A stretch of DNA of 15,911 bases, taken from Bacteroidota bacterium (GTDB lineage Bacteria; Bacteroidota; Bacteroidia; Chitinophagales; Chitinophagaceae). The position numbers and the translations under genes were made by a program. The DNA is taken from positions 1-15,911 of the forward strand of contig CANHNT010000012.1 in NCBI GenBank assembly GCA_947461985.1, in the 5' to 3' direction. Below the pieces are notes generated by a model. It was not told where the DNA came from. It did no database searches and was given only the letters and a program-made list of their open reading frames with translations. Below are positions 7,182-14,680 of this stretch, one piece after another (the first letter of the stretch is position 1; each line of letters starts with the position of its first letter).

Positions 7182-9020
7182 TTATCCATTGTTGATCAAT
7201 GACGATAAATCATTAGCCGATAATTTGACAAATAATTTTTTACCAATAGGAGAGAGTTGAGGTTGTTCGCACAACAACAATTTATCAAACAATTCTTGCA
7301 TATCGGCTTCAGATAATTTTTTGCCATAAGCAATCGCTTGTTGTTTGGCTAACGTGCGCCACAATTTCTCCCGTTTATCTAACGAAATTTCAGAAGAGAA
7401 ATGTTTATAGTCTTCCATTATTTTTTCAATCGAAGCAACTTCATTTCCTTGTTTTAAATCGGCAGGAATACCTTGAATCGCGAAGGTGTTATTTCCCATC
7501 CAGGTAATATCAAACCCCAATTCATATAAATCTTCCAACATGTCATTTAATAAAACAGCATCAGAAGGTGCCATCTCAAATGGTTGAGGATGCAGGCATT
7601 GCTGAATGGGAATGGTTTGTACATCCGTCTTTTGAAACTTTTCAAATAATATTCGCTGGTGTGCCAAATGTTGATCAATTAATAGACAACCTGTTTTTGT
7701 AGTGGCTATTATAAACGCATTATTTAGTTGTATGAATGCAGTTTTAAATTCTTCCGTCAATGGCAATTCATTTTCTGCTTGTCCTTCGGGATTATTATTT
7801 GTTTGTTCGTTATGGTAAGGGTGTTGAAATTCCTGTTGAACTTTATATAACTCTTTCCAATTTCGAGCGTCTTCTTTCTTCTCTAAAAAATGCGCTTTGC
7901 CTTTTTCTCTAAACGATTGAAACAAGTAATCATTCTTTGTTTCCTCTTGTTTCGCTTTCGCAAAAGGTTGGGTCACACTGGGCAACATTTCAATGCTGGT
8001 ATCCAAACTAAAATCTAACGAAGGCGCAATACTGTATTTGCTTAATGCATGGCGAACAGCAGCATTTACAATGGAGTAAATGACTTTATCTTCTTCAAAT
8101 TTAATTTCTTGTTTGGTAGGATGCACATTAATATCCACTCGTTTTGGATCAATATCAATGAATAAAACAAATAACGGAAATTCATCTTTCGCAATTAAAT
8201 CACGGTAAGCTTGTGCTACGGCATGGTTCAAATAAGCGCTTTTTATAAATCGATTGTTGACAAAAAAGAATTGGTTTCCTCTTGTTTTATTTGCCATTTC
8301 TGGCGAAGCAATAAAACCATTAATGGTCACAAAATCGGTATCTTCTTCCACAGGGACTAATTTATTATTCAAATTATTTCCCAATAAACCAAGAATGCGC
8401 AATTTTAATTTGCCAGCTTCAAGGTTAAAAATGTCGGTATTGTTATTGGTAAAACGAAACGCAATTTCAGGAAAAGCCATCGCTACTCTTATAAATTCAT
8501 CAATTACATGACGAGTTTCGGTAGTGGTTGTTTTTAAGAAATTACGACGTGCTGGAACATTAAAGAATAAATTTTTAACAGCAAGGCTTGATCCCACATT
8601 GGCTTGACAAGGTTCTTGACTGGTTACGGTGCTATTTTCAATTAAAATACAAGTGCCCACTTCATCCTCTTGCGTACGCGTTTTTAGTTCAACTTTTGCA
8701 ACAGCGGCTATAGACGCTAAGGCTTCACCTCTAAAACCCATCGTTCTAATCGAAAATAAATCATCAATCGATTTAATTTTTGAAGTGGCATGCCGTTCAA
8801 AACACAAACGAGCATCCGTTGGGCTCATGCCTTTCCCATTATCATTCACTTGAATGAGTTCTTTGCCGGCATCTTTTATCATTAAATGAATAGAAGTTGC
8901 ACCAGCATCAATGGCATTTTCGAGCATTTCTTTTACAGCACTTGCAGGACGCTGAATAACTTCCCCTGCTGCTATTTGATTTGCAATATTATCGGACAAT
9001 AACTGAATGATATCAGGCAT
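7182..9020 (-). CDS. mutL: DNA mismatch repair protein MutL
   Basis: MutL couples mismatch recognition by MutS to downstream strand removal. It is a GHKL ATPase that dimerises through its C-terminus. This protein has 612 residues. The N-terminal ATPase has E31 and N35 (KEMLENAIDAGA), DNGKGM at 60-65, ATSKI at 78-82, GFRGEAL at 95-101, and the lysine-finger region NVHPTK with K303. A charged linker spans about 340-420 and the dimerisation domain about 425-610. The endonuclease motif DQHA(X)2E(X)4E reads DQHLAHQRILFE at 449-460, with the first metal-binding Glu replaced by Gln. The distal CPHGRP-type motif reads SPIGKK (590-595), so nuclease activity is unlikely. Upstream on the minus strand TATATTTTG (9051 to 9043) is one base longer than the promoter consensus. 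The identity is secure. Confidence 0.96.
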   Translation of the reverse strand: MPDIIQLLSDNIANQIAAGEVIQRPASAVKEMLENAIDAGATSIHLMIKDAGKELIQVNDNGKGMSPTDARLCFERHATSKIKSIDDLFSIRTMGFRGEALASIAAVAKVELKTRTQEDEVGTCILIENSTVTSQEPCQANVGSSLAVKNLFFNVPARRNFLKTTTTETRHVIDEFIRVAMAFPEIAFRFTNNNTDIFNLEAGKLKLRILGLLGNNLNNKLVPVEEDTDFVTINGFIASPEMANKTRGNQFFFVNNRFIKSAYLNHAVAQAYRDLIAKDEFPLFVLFIDIDPKRVDINVHPTKQEIKFEEDKVIYSIVNAAVRHALSKYSIAPSLDFSLDTSIEMLPSVTQPFAKAKQEETKNDYLFQSFREKGKAHFLEKKEDARNWKELYKVQQEFQHPYHNEQTNNNPEGQAENELPLTEEFKTAFIQLNNAFIIATTKTGCLLIDQHLAHQRILFEKFQKTDVQTIPIQQCLHPQPFEMAPSDAVLLNDMLEDLYELGFDITWMGNNTFAIQGIPADLKQGNEVASIEKIMEDYKHFSSEISLDKREKLWRTLAKQQAIAYGKKLSEADMQELFDKLLLCEQPQLSPIGKKLFVKLSANDLSSLINNG

Positions 9021-9076
9021 GCTGCGAAGATATGTTTATTTACAAAATATAGTATTGATTTCTAAATAATTTAAGA

Positions 9077-9103
9077 ACGGTTTTAGGCTAAAAATTAAAC
9101 CGT
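9077..9103. promoter_or_regulatory. Inverted repeat in the mutL / cytochrome-lipoprotein divergent region
   Basis: ACGGTTT (9077-9083) and AAACCGT (9097-9103) form a 7-bp inverted repeat with a 13-base spacer. A third partial copy, AAACGGT, is at 9111-9117, just before the TATATTTG box. The position would suit an operator, but only the symmetry supports this. Confidence 0.25.
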
Positions 9104-9126
9104 CTAATTGAAACGGTATTTTGTAT

Positions 9127-9134
9127 TATATTTG
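9127..9134 (+). promoter_or_regulatory. Bacteroidota -7 promoter box (TATATTTG)
   Basis: An exact TAnnTTTG box lies 18 bases before the ATG at 9153, implying a leader of roughly 10-14 bases. A TTG at 9108-9110 is a possible -33 element, but the 16-base gap is shorter than the usual spacing. Its neighbours at mnmA and pdxA carry the same octamer. Confidence 0.6.
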
Positions 9135-9152
9135 ATAAAATAAGATAAAAAA

Positions 9153-10604
9153 ATGAGGGCTTATTTATTGATTTTACTGTTTTTTGTAAGTTGCAAAAAA
9201 AGCATAGATCCTAGTTTTGAAGAAAGCAATTTTCCTGTAGAAGTAGAAAAAATTATCATTACAAAATGTGCTACCGTTGGTTGCCACAATGATAACAGTT
9301 TTCAAAATGCGGCTAATTTAAATTTAAGTTCATGGTCTAAAATGTTACAAGGTGGGGTAAGCGGTTCGGTCGTCATCCCATATTTTGTGGAGCAAAGTTC
9401 ATTATTTCAATTTGTAAATACCTATTCAAATTTAGGATTGTCGTCAACCCCAACAATGCCATTAAATGCACCTATTTTATCAACTGAAGAAGTTACAACA
9501 ATAAAAAATTGGATAGAAAACGGGTGTAGAAATAAGGCCAATGAAATGCCATTTCAACAAAATTATGCAAACCGAAAAAAAGCCTATATCTGTAATCAAG
9601 GTTGTGACTTAGTTAGTGTAATGGATATTGAAACCAATTTAGTTATCCGATATGTAAACGTTGGACATGATCCGAATGCAATAGAACTCCCTCATGGCAT
9701 TAAAACATCAAAAGATGGTAAATATTGGTATGTGTGTTATAATGCTGGTAGTTATTTGCAAAAATTTGATGCACAAACCGATTTATTTGTATCCGAAACG
9801 AATATTGGTCCTGGGAATTGGAATGTAATTGGAATTTCGCCGGATAATACTACCGGTTATGTTTCTGATTTAGCATCAAATGGAAAATTAGTTGTTGTCA
9901 ATTTACAAACGATGCAAATTCAAAATACCATCAGTGGGTCTGGTTTGTTGGTTTCCCCTCATGGTATAGCACTTACACAAACGGGCGATACAATTTATGT
10001 TTCGGCGCAATATGGAAATATGATATACCGAGTAGTGCCTTCGCTTTTTCAAATAGATAAAATTTCGATAGAAAAAGGAAAACCACCCATAACCATTCCT
10101 CAATTAAAAGATCCGCATGAAATTTTAATGAGTCCTGATTTTAGCAAGTATTTTATAACATGTGAAGCCAGCGATGAAGTAGTTGTTATGGATGCAAAGG
10201 TGGATACTATTTTAAAAACAATTCCGGTTGGTATTTATCCCAAAGCGTTGGCTTATTCAAAAACAAAAAATCTGTTGTTCGTGACTTGCCAAGAAGATAA
10301 TAGCATTTTATATCCAACCTTAAAAGTGAAAGGAACTGTTTATGTAATTGATATGAATACATTCAATGTGGTTAAAATATTGGATGAAAAATTTTATCAA
10401 CCACATGGAATAGCGGTTGATGACAGAACAAATAAATTGTTTGTGGTTAGTAGAAACTCGAATCCAAATGGGCCAGCACCTCATCATGCCTCAGGTTGTG
10501 ATGGGAGAAATGGATTTTTTCATGTGATCGATTTAAATACTTGGAAAGTAATAAAACGAAACAGTGAATTGTCTACCGACCCGTACAATATCGATATTCG
10601 ATAA
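9153..10604 (+). CDS. Lipoprotein with cytochrome c-like domain and YVTN-type beta-propeller
   Basis: This is a predicted outer-envelope lipoprotein of 483 residues. The short signal peptide ends at a lipobox, FVSC with Cys14, followed by KK. Residues about 28-127 resemble the cytochrome c-like domain often seen in Bacteroidota and Planctomycete proteins: KCATVGCH (C39, C44, H45) is a CX4CH heme-binding candidate, GGVSGSVVIP follows at 67-76, MPL (M102) could supply the distal ligand, and LSTEEVTTIKNWIENGC closes the domain. From about 145 to the end are repeats of the YVTN propeller kind (...AYICNQGCDLVSVMDIETN..., ...TIYVSAQYGNMIYRV..., ...LFVTCQEDNSIL..., ...VIDLNTWKVIKR), enough for about seven blades. 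It may be an electron-transfer or ligand-binding surface protein. The heme is inferred from the motif alone, and no partner gene is adjacent. Confidence 0.82.
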   Translation: MRAYLLILLFFVSCKKSIDPSFEESNFPVEVEKIIITKCATVGCHNDNSFQNAANLNLSSWSKMLQGGVSGSVVIPYFVEQSSLFQFVNTYSNLGLSSTPTMPLNAPILSTEEVTTIKNWIENGCRNKANEMPFQQNYANRKKAYICNQGCDLVSVMDIETNLVIRYVNVGHDPNAIELPHGIKTSKDGKYWYVCYNAGSYLQKFDAQTDLFVSETNIGPGNWNVIGISPDNTTGYVSDLASNGKLVVVNLQTMQIQNTISGSGLLVSPHGIALTQTGDTIYVSAQYGNMIYRVVPSLFQIDKISIEKGKPPITIPQLKDPHEILMSPDFSKYFITCEASDEVVVMDAKVDTILKTIPVGIYPKALAYSKTKNLLFVTCQEDNSILYPTLKVKGTVYVIDMNTFNVVKILDEKFYQPHGIAVDDRTNKLFVVSRNSNPNGPAPHHASGCDGRNGFFHVIDLNTWKVIKRNSELSTDPYNIDIR

Positions 10605-10665
10605 AGACTAAGTTAATAAAAGGGTTTCAGTTAGATATCATCCTTATTATCTTATATCAAATCTG

Positions 10666-10673
10666 TATATTTG
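10666..10673 (+). promoter_or_regulatory. Bacteroidota -7 promoter box (TATATTTG) of mnmA
   Basis: An exact TAnnTTTG box ends 9 bases before the ATG at 10683. Transcription would start about 3-6 bases before the start codon, giving an almost leaderless mRNA. The overlap also argues against the in-frame TTG at 10671 being the start, since it lies inside the promoter box. Confidence 0.65.
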
Positions 10674-10682
10674 CATTACAAA

Positions 10683-11774
10683 ATGAGTAAAAAAGGAAAA
10701 ATATTAGTTGCCATGAGTGGCGGTATTGATAGTACCGTGGCCGCTTTAATGTTACATGAAGAAGGATATGAAGTAATAGGCATTACCATGAAAACATGGG
10801 ATTATGCTGCTGTAAATGCTTCTGGAAAAAAAGAAACAGGCTGTTGCAATGTAGATAGTTTTAATGATGCTCGTTTAGCAGCAGTTGAACACGGTTTTCC
10901 ACATTATGTATTGGATATTAGAGAAGAGTTTGGCGATGCTGTAATCGAAAATTTTGTAGATGAATATATTGCAGGTAGAACACCTAACCCTTGTGTGATG
11001 TGCAACACGCACATTAAATGGAATGCATTATTGAAAAAAGCAGATGCCTTGGATTGCGAATTTATTGCTACCGGACACTATGTAAATGTTAGAGAAGAAA
11101 ATAATCGCTTTGTTTTATCAAAAGGAAAAGATGAAACTAAGGATCAAAGCTATGTTTTATGGGGCTTAAACCAAGCATGTTTAAGTAGAAGTGTATATCC
11201 GTTAGGAAATTATAGAAAAACAGAAATAAGACAAATGGCATTCGATTTTGGATATCCAGAATTAGCTAAAAAAAGTGAGAGTTACGAAATTTGTTTTGTG
11301 CCTGATAATGATTATCGCAATTTTTTAAAGAAAAAAGTAATTGATTTAGAAGAACGGGTTGATGGCGGGAATTATGTATTAATAGACGGAACTATTGTAG
11401 GTAAACACAAAGGATATCCATTTTATACGATTGGGCAACGCAAAGGATTAGATATTGCACTAGGAAAACCAATGTTTGTCATTCAAATAATACCTGAAAC
11501 CAATACAGTTGTTTTAGGTGACGAAGTAGAACTAGAAAAAACACACATGTTTGTATCCAAAATAAATTATATTAAATATGATACAATAAATGAGGGGCAA
11601 AAAGCGTTTAGTAAAATACGATATAAATCCACAGCAGTTTCATCTACTCTTTATCATGAAAACGGAGCTATAAAATCAGTATTTGACCAACCGGTAAAAG
11701 GGATAGCACCTGGGCAGTCCGCAGTGTTTTATGAAGGTGATGATGTAGTTGCTGGAGGCATTATATTATTTTAA
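10683..11774 (+). CDS. mnmA: tRNA-specific 2-thiouridylase MnmA
   Basis: MnmA thiolates the wobble uridine U34 of tRNA-Lys, tRNA-Glu and tRNA-Gln using ATP and a persulfide relay. The protein has 363 residues. The PP-loop ATP-binding motif SGGIDST is at 12-18. The first catalytic Cys is C104 in TPNPCVMCN (E. coli Cys102) and the second is C204 in YEICFVPD (E. coli Cys199). ATGHYV is at 129-134, KDQSYVLWGL at 153-162, GQRKGLDIALGKP is present, and the C-terminal domain ends in a GGIILF strand. The ATG at 10683 is chosen over an in-frame TTG at 10671 because that TTG falls inside the promoter box. The gene has its own promoter, and a lipoprotein gene follows 29 bases after the stop, possibly co-transcribed. 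The identity is secure. Confidence 0.97.
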   Translation: MSKKGKILVAMSGGIDSTVAALMLHEEGYEVIGITMKTWDYAAVNASGKKETGCCNVDSFNDARLAAVEHGFPHYVLDIREEFGDAVIENFVDEYIAGRTPNPCVMCNTHIKWNALLKKADALDCEFIATGHYVNVREENNRFVLSKGKDETKDQSYVLWGLNQACLSRSVYPLGNYRKTEIRQMAFDFGYPELAKKSESYEICFVPDNDYRNFLKKKVIDLEERVDGGNYVLIDGTIVGKHKGYPFYTIGQRKGLDIALGKPMFVIQIIPETNTVVLGDEVELEKTHMFVSKINYIKYDTINEGQKAFSKIRYKSTAVSSTLYHENGAIKSVFDQPVKGIAPGQSAVFYEGDDVVAGGIILF

Positions 11775-11803
11775 AAAATAAATAAAAAAAGTATTTTTAA
11801 ATT

Positions 11804-12538
11804 ATGAATTTGAAAAAAGGATTACTCATCGGAACAGTTGTTGTTGCGTTTCTTGCATCATGTAAAAAAGAAACAATCCCTAATGATGATATAGAATTAG
11901 GAAAAGAGTATTTTCCAATAACTAAAGATCATACCATTGAATACGCCATTGATTCCATTATATATAACGATTTTAATAAATCTACCGATACTTTTTCAAT
12001 GCAATTTAAAGATGTAATTGGGGAGTCTTTTTATGATAATGAAGGAAGAGAATCTTATGTTGTGAACAGATTCAGACGCCAAGATGATACCTATACATGG
12101 GAGGACATGATGACGTTTTATGCCACAAAAACAAATTTTAGAGTAGAAGTTGTAGAAAATAATTTACGAATGATAAAATTAGTTTTTCCAGTAAAACTTA
12201 AAACCGCTTGGGCTGGTAATATTTATATTCCAGCACAAATAGATGATGATTTAAAATGGCTATGGAACTGGAATTATTCATATACTTCCATTAATCAGCC
12301 TTTTAACACAGGTAAAGCCTCCTTCTCAAATGCTCTTGTGGTTATTGGTATCAATGATTCTATTAACAATCCTGAACAATTTCCTAACTCCATTGCCAAT
12401 AAAAGATACTCAAAAGAAGTATATGCTAAAAATGTGGGGTTAATATACCGAGAACTTACCAATTGGGATTATCAGCCTGATGGATCAAGATACAGAAACG
12501 GATTTACCACTATTTATAGAGCCATTAGATCTTATTAA
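11804..12538 (+). CDS. Lipoprotein of unknown function
   Basis: I do not recognise this family. The 244-residue protein has a clear lipoprotein signal: MNLKKGLLIGTVVVAF, then the lipobox LASC with Cys20 and KKE, as in many Bacteroidota surface lipoproteins. The mature part is about 225 residues. It is rich in aromatic and charged residues and predicted strands (...YFPITKDHTIEYAIDSIIY..., ...YAKNVGLIYRELTNWDYQ...). An initial element like EYFPITKDHTIEY followed by a late KNVGLIYRE strand recalls small beta-barrel or lipocalin-like envelope proteins, which is only an impression. It starts 29 bases after mnmA with no promoter box of its own, so it may be read from the mnmA promoter. The function is unknown. 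Confidence 0.8.
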   Translation: MNLKKGLLIGTVVVAFLASCKKETIPNDDIELGKEYFPITKDHTIEYAIDSIIYNDFNKSTDTFSMQFKDVIGESFYDNEGRESYVVNRFRRQDDTYTWEDMMTFYATKTNFRVEVVENNLRMIKLVFPVKLKTAWAGNIYIPAQIDDDLKWLWNWNYSYTSINQPFNTGKASFSNALVVIGINDSINNPEQFPNSIANKRYSKEVYAKNVGLIYRELTNWDYQPDGSRYRNGFTTIYRAIRSY

Positions 12539-12592
12539 TTACCTACCTTACACCCAATTTTGGCAATCTGTCAATATTTAAATTAAGACACA

Positions 12593-13186
12593 TTGCAAAA
12601 AATATTTGATGAACTAATCGATTCTTTTATCGAAAATAAAATTGGGATAGCCGCTAATTTTTTATCCGAAAATTTAGCCAATCAACTCACTCAAAACTTA
12701 TTGCATCATTTCAATAACCATGAAATGAAACAAGCAGGTACAGGCAATGAAACGGTAGCCCTTCAAAATAAAAACTTTAGAAGCGATAAAATATTTTGGC
12801 TTGACAAAAAAAACAACAACGCCTTTGAAGACGATTTTTTTAAATTGATGGATGCCTTTATTTTGTATTTAAATACCACCTGCTATACATCCATTACCAG
12901 CTATGAGTTTCATTATACGATGTATGAAAAAGGGGATTTTTATAAAAAACACCTGGACCAATTTAAAAACAACGATAGCCGAAAATTTTCTTTTATCACT
13001 TATTTAAATAAAAATTGGATAGCAGCCGATGGTGGCGAATTGCTTATTCATCACCCACATTCGCAACAACATATTTCGCCACAAAATGGGAAAAGCGTTT
13101 TCTTTAAAAGCAACGAACTGCCACATGAAGTACTCACCACGAACAAGTCAAGAATGAGTATTACCGGTTGGTTGAAATCAGATTAA
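12593..13186 (+). CDS. 2-oxoglutarate/Fe(II)-dependent oxygenase (probable TTG start)
   Basis: This is a prolyl-4-hydroxylase-like non-heme iron oxygenase, 197 residues, substrate unknown. The iron triad is H120 and D122 (FYKKHLDQF) with H178 (ELPHEV), and R187 (SRMSITGW) would hold 2-oxoglutarate. These sit on the expected double-stranded beta-helix strands (SFITYLN, GGELLIH, GKSVFF). The start is a TTG at 12593. An in-frame TAA at 12584-12586 closes the frame just upstream, and the first ATG would remove 44 residues of apparently conserved N-terminus (FDELIDSFIENKIGIAANFL). The gene follows the lipoprotein by 54 bases on the same strand with no obvious box of its own. Relatives in Bacteroidota are usually annotated only as 2OG-Fe(II) oxygenase; protein, lipid and small-molecule substrates are all possible. 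Confidence 0.85.
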   Translation: MQKIFDELIDSFIENKIGIAANFLSENLANQLTQNLLHHFNNHEMKQAGTGNETVALQNKNFRSDKIFWLDKKNNNAFEDDFFKLMDAFILYLNTTCYTSITSYEFHYTMYEKGDFYKKHLDQFKNNDSRKFSFITYLNKNWIAADGGELLIHHPHSQQHISPQNGKSVFFKSNELPHEVLTTNKSRMSITGWLKSD

Positions 13187-13384
13187 TATTTCGGTTGATT
13201 GTTTTTCATTGCGCATTAAATTTTCCTAAATCCAACTAATGTTTTTTGTCAAAGAAATTTTTAACAATTCAAACAGGATACCGTAAAGGAAATTAAATTC
13301 TATTTTACGCTTTTATGATAGCTAGATTATGATTGAACCATTTTTATTCCTTACTGAATATGCGATTGTGCTTTTAAATTACAA

Positions 13385-13414
13385 CCTTGAATCAACTAAG
13401 ATTCAGGGCTTTTA
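13385..13414 (+). terminator. Candidate intrinsic terminator upstream of pdxA
   Basis: CCTTGAATC (13385-13393) pairs with GATTCAGGG (13400-13408) over 9 positions with one G-U pair and a 6-base loop, followed by CTTTTA. It lies about 200 bases after the oxygenase stop, so it may instead end a short transcript made inside the gap. Confidence 0.5.
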
Positions 13415-13538
13415 GAGTCTCTGTTACAAAAATAATTTTTAATTGAATCGCCATTACAGATGTTGAATAAAAGAGGTTCTTATTTTTATTAAAATAAAAT
13501 CACTTACATCTGACGACCGACAACCGAAAACTCTGCAC

Positions 13539-13546
13539 TATATTTG
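13539..13546 (+). promoter_or_regulatory. Bacteroidota -7 promoter box (TATATTTG) of pdxA
   Basis: An exact TAnnTTTG box lies 20 bases before the ATG, implying a leader of about 14 bases. I see no clear -33 TTG at the usual distance. Confidence 0.6.
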
Positions 13547-13566
13547 CAAACAAGAAAATTTATAAA

Positions 13567-14655
13567 ATGAGTCAAACTCCTTTCAAACCAAAAATTGGTA
13601 TTACTACTGGCGATCTTAACGGCGTTGGAATTGAATTAATTCTAAAATCGTTTACTGACCATAAAATTTTGGAGTATTGCACACCGATCATTTTTGCTTC
13701 AAATAAAGCAATCAATTTTTATAAAAATTTGTGTGGCGAAACGCATTTGCAATATGCTGGCACAAAAGATTTAACAACGCTAAATCCAAAAGCAATTAAT
13801 GTGTTTAATTGTTGGGATGAAGAAGTGCCTTTGAAACCAGGTGAAATAACTGAAGCTGGTGGAAAATATGGCATTCGCTCATTGATGGTGGCTACGCAAT
13901 GTTTGAAGGACGGTCAAATTGATGGATTATTGACGAATCCAATTCATAAAAATAATTCGCAATCAAACGATTTTAATTATAGTGGACATACCCCTTTTTT
14001 AAAGGAAAAATTTGCTGCTAAAGATGTGGCTATGATGTTGTGTTGTGATGATATGAAAATATCCTTATTGACGGAACATGTGCCTGTGCAAGACATTAGC
14101 AAACTCATTACGGTGGAGGCGATAGTGAGCAAAGTGAGAGTAATCAATAATAGTTTGATAAAAGATTTTGGAATCGATAGACCTAAAATTGCAGTGTTGG
14201 CTTTAAATCCCCATGCTAGCGATAATGGCTTGGTGGGTAAAGAAGAAGAACAAGTTATTTTCCCTGCCATTGAGAAATTAAAAGCAGAAGGTATTTTAGC
14301 TTTCGGACCTTACAGTGCTGATGCGTTTTTTGCTCGTCAAATTGATAAACAATTTGATTGTACATTGGCCATGTATCATGACCAAGGATTAATTCCGTTT
14401 AAAAGTTTTGACAAAGGTATGGGCGTAAATTATACAGCTGGGTTGCCAATTGTGAGAACGTCTCCAGATCATGGTACCGCTTTTGATATTGCTGGTAAAA
14501 ACATTGCTGACAACACTTCATTTTTGGAAGCCTTGTATTTGTGTATTGATGTTTTAAATCATAGAATTGGTTACACCGAAGCGACTAAAAATAAATTGCA
14601 AAAATCGACAGGCAAAATAAAGTTGAAAAAAACGAAAGAGGATATTGAGGAGTAG
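13567..14655 (+). CDS. pdxA: 4-hydroxythreonine-4-phosphate dehydrogenase PdxA
   Basis: PdxA oxidises 4-phosphohydroxy-L-threonine with NAD in the deoxyxylulose-5-phosphate-dependent route to pyridoxal phosphate. The protein has 362 residues, somewhat longer than the E. coli enzyme (329). The N-terminal GITTGDLNGVG is at 11-21. The substrate-binding SGHT is at 139-142. The three metal-binding histidines are H171 (TEHVPV), H216 (NPHASD) and H271 (MYHDQGLIPFK), matching E. coli His166, His211 and His266. RTSPDHGTAFDIAG is at 297-310. The C-terminus carries a Lys-rich tail (KIKLKKTKEDIEE) that looks dispensable. It has its own promoter and no pdxJ beside it in the window. It converges on rfbC with only 25 bases between the stops and no strong terminator. 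The identity is secure. Confidence 0.96.
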   Translation: MSQTPFKPKIGITTGDLNGVGIELILKSFTDHKILEYCTPIIFASNKAINFYKNLCGETHLQYAGTKDLTTLNPKAINVFNCWDEEVPLKPGEITEAGGKYGIRSLMVATQCLKDGQIDGLLTNPIHKNNSQSNDFNYSGHTPFLKEKFAAKDVAMMLCCDDMKISLLTEHVPVQDISKLITVEAIVSKVRVINNSLIKDFGIDRPKIAVLALNPHASDNGLVGKEEEQVIFPAIEKLKAEGILAFGPYSADAFFARQIDKQFDCTLAMYHDQGLIPFKSFDKGMGVNYTAGLPIVRTSPDHGTAFDIAGKNIADNTSFLEALYLCIDVLNHRIGYTEATKNKLQKSTGKIKLKKTKEDIEE

Positions 14656-14680
14656 TTATGTGAGATGAATGAGGAGTTAT

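Larger units (their letters stand above)
13187..13566. other. 380-base intergenic gap before pdxA
   Basis: This AT-rich stretch has no convincing gene. It contains a hairpin followed by CTTTTA (13385-13414), the pdxA promoter box (13539-13546) and a minus-strand TATTTTTG that fits TAnnTTTG (13434 to 13427). The length and these signals leave room for a small RNA or an untranslated leader, but nothing I recognise. Confidence 0.5.

Noticed and set aside
10671..10682. TTG at 10671 as start of mnmA
   Set aside because: It lies inside the TATATTTG promoter box and adds only four residues not expected in MnmA. The ATG at 10683 gives the normal N-terminus.
13329..13415. 28-codon ORF in the gap before pdxA
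   Set aside because: It is short, has no ribosome-binding signal or promoter box before it, and runs through the terminator-like hairpin. It has no more support than a chance frame.
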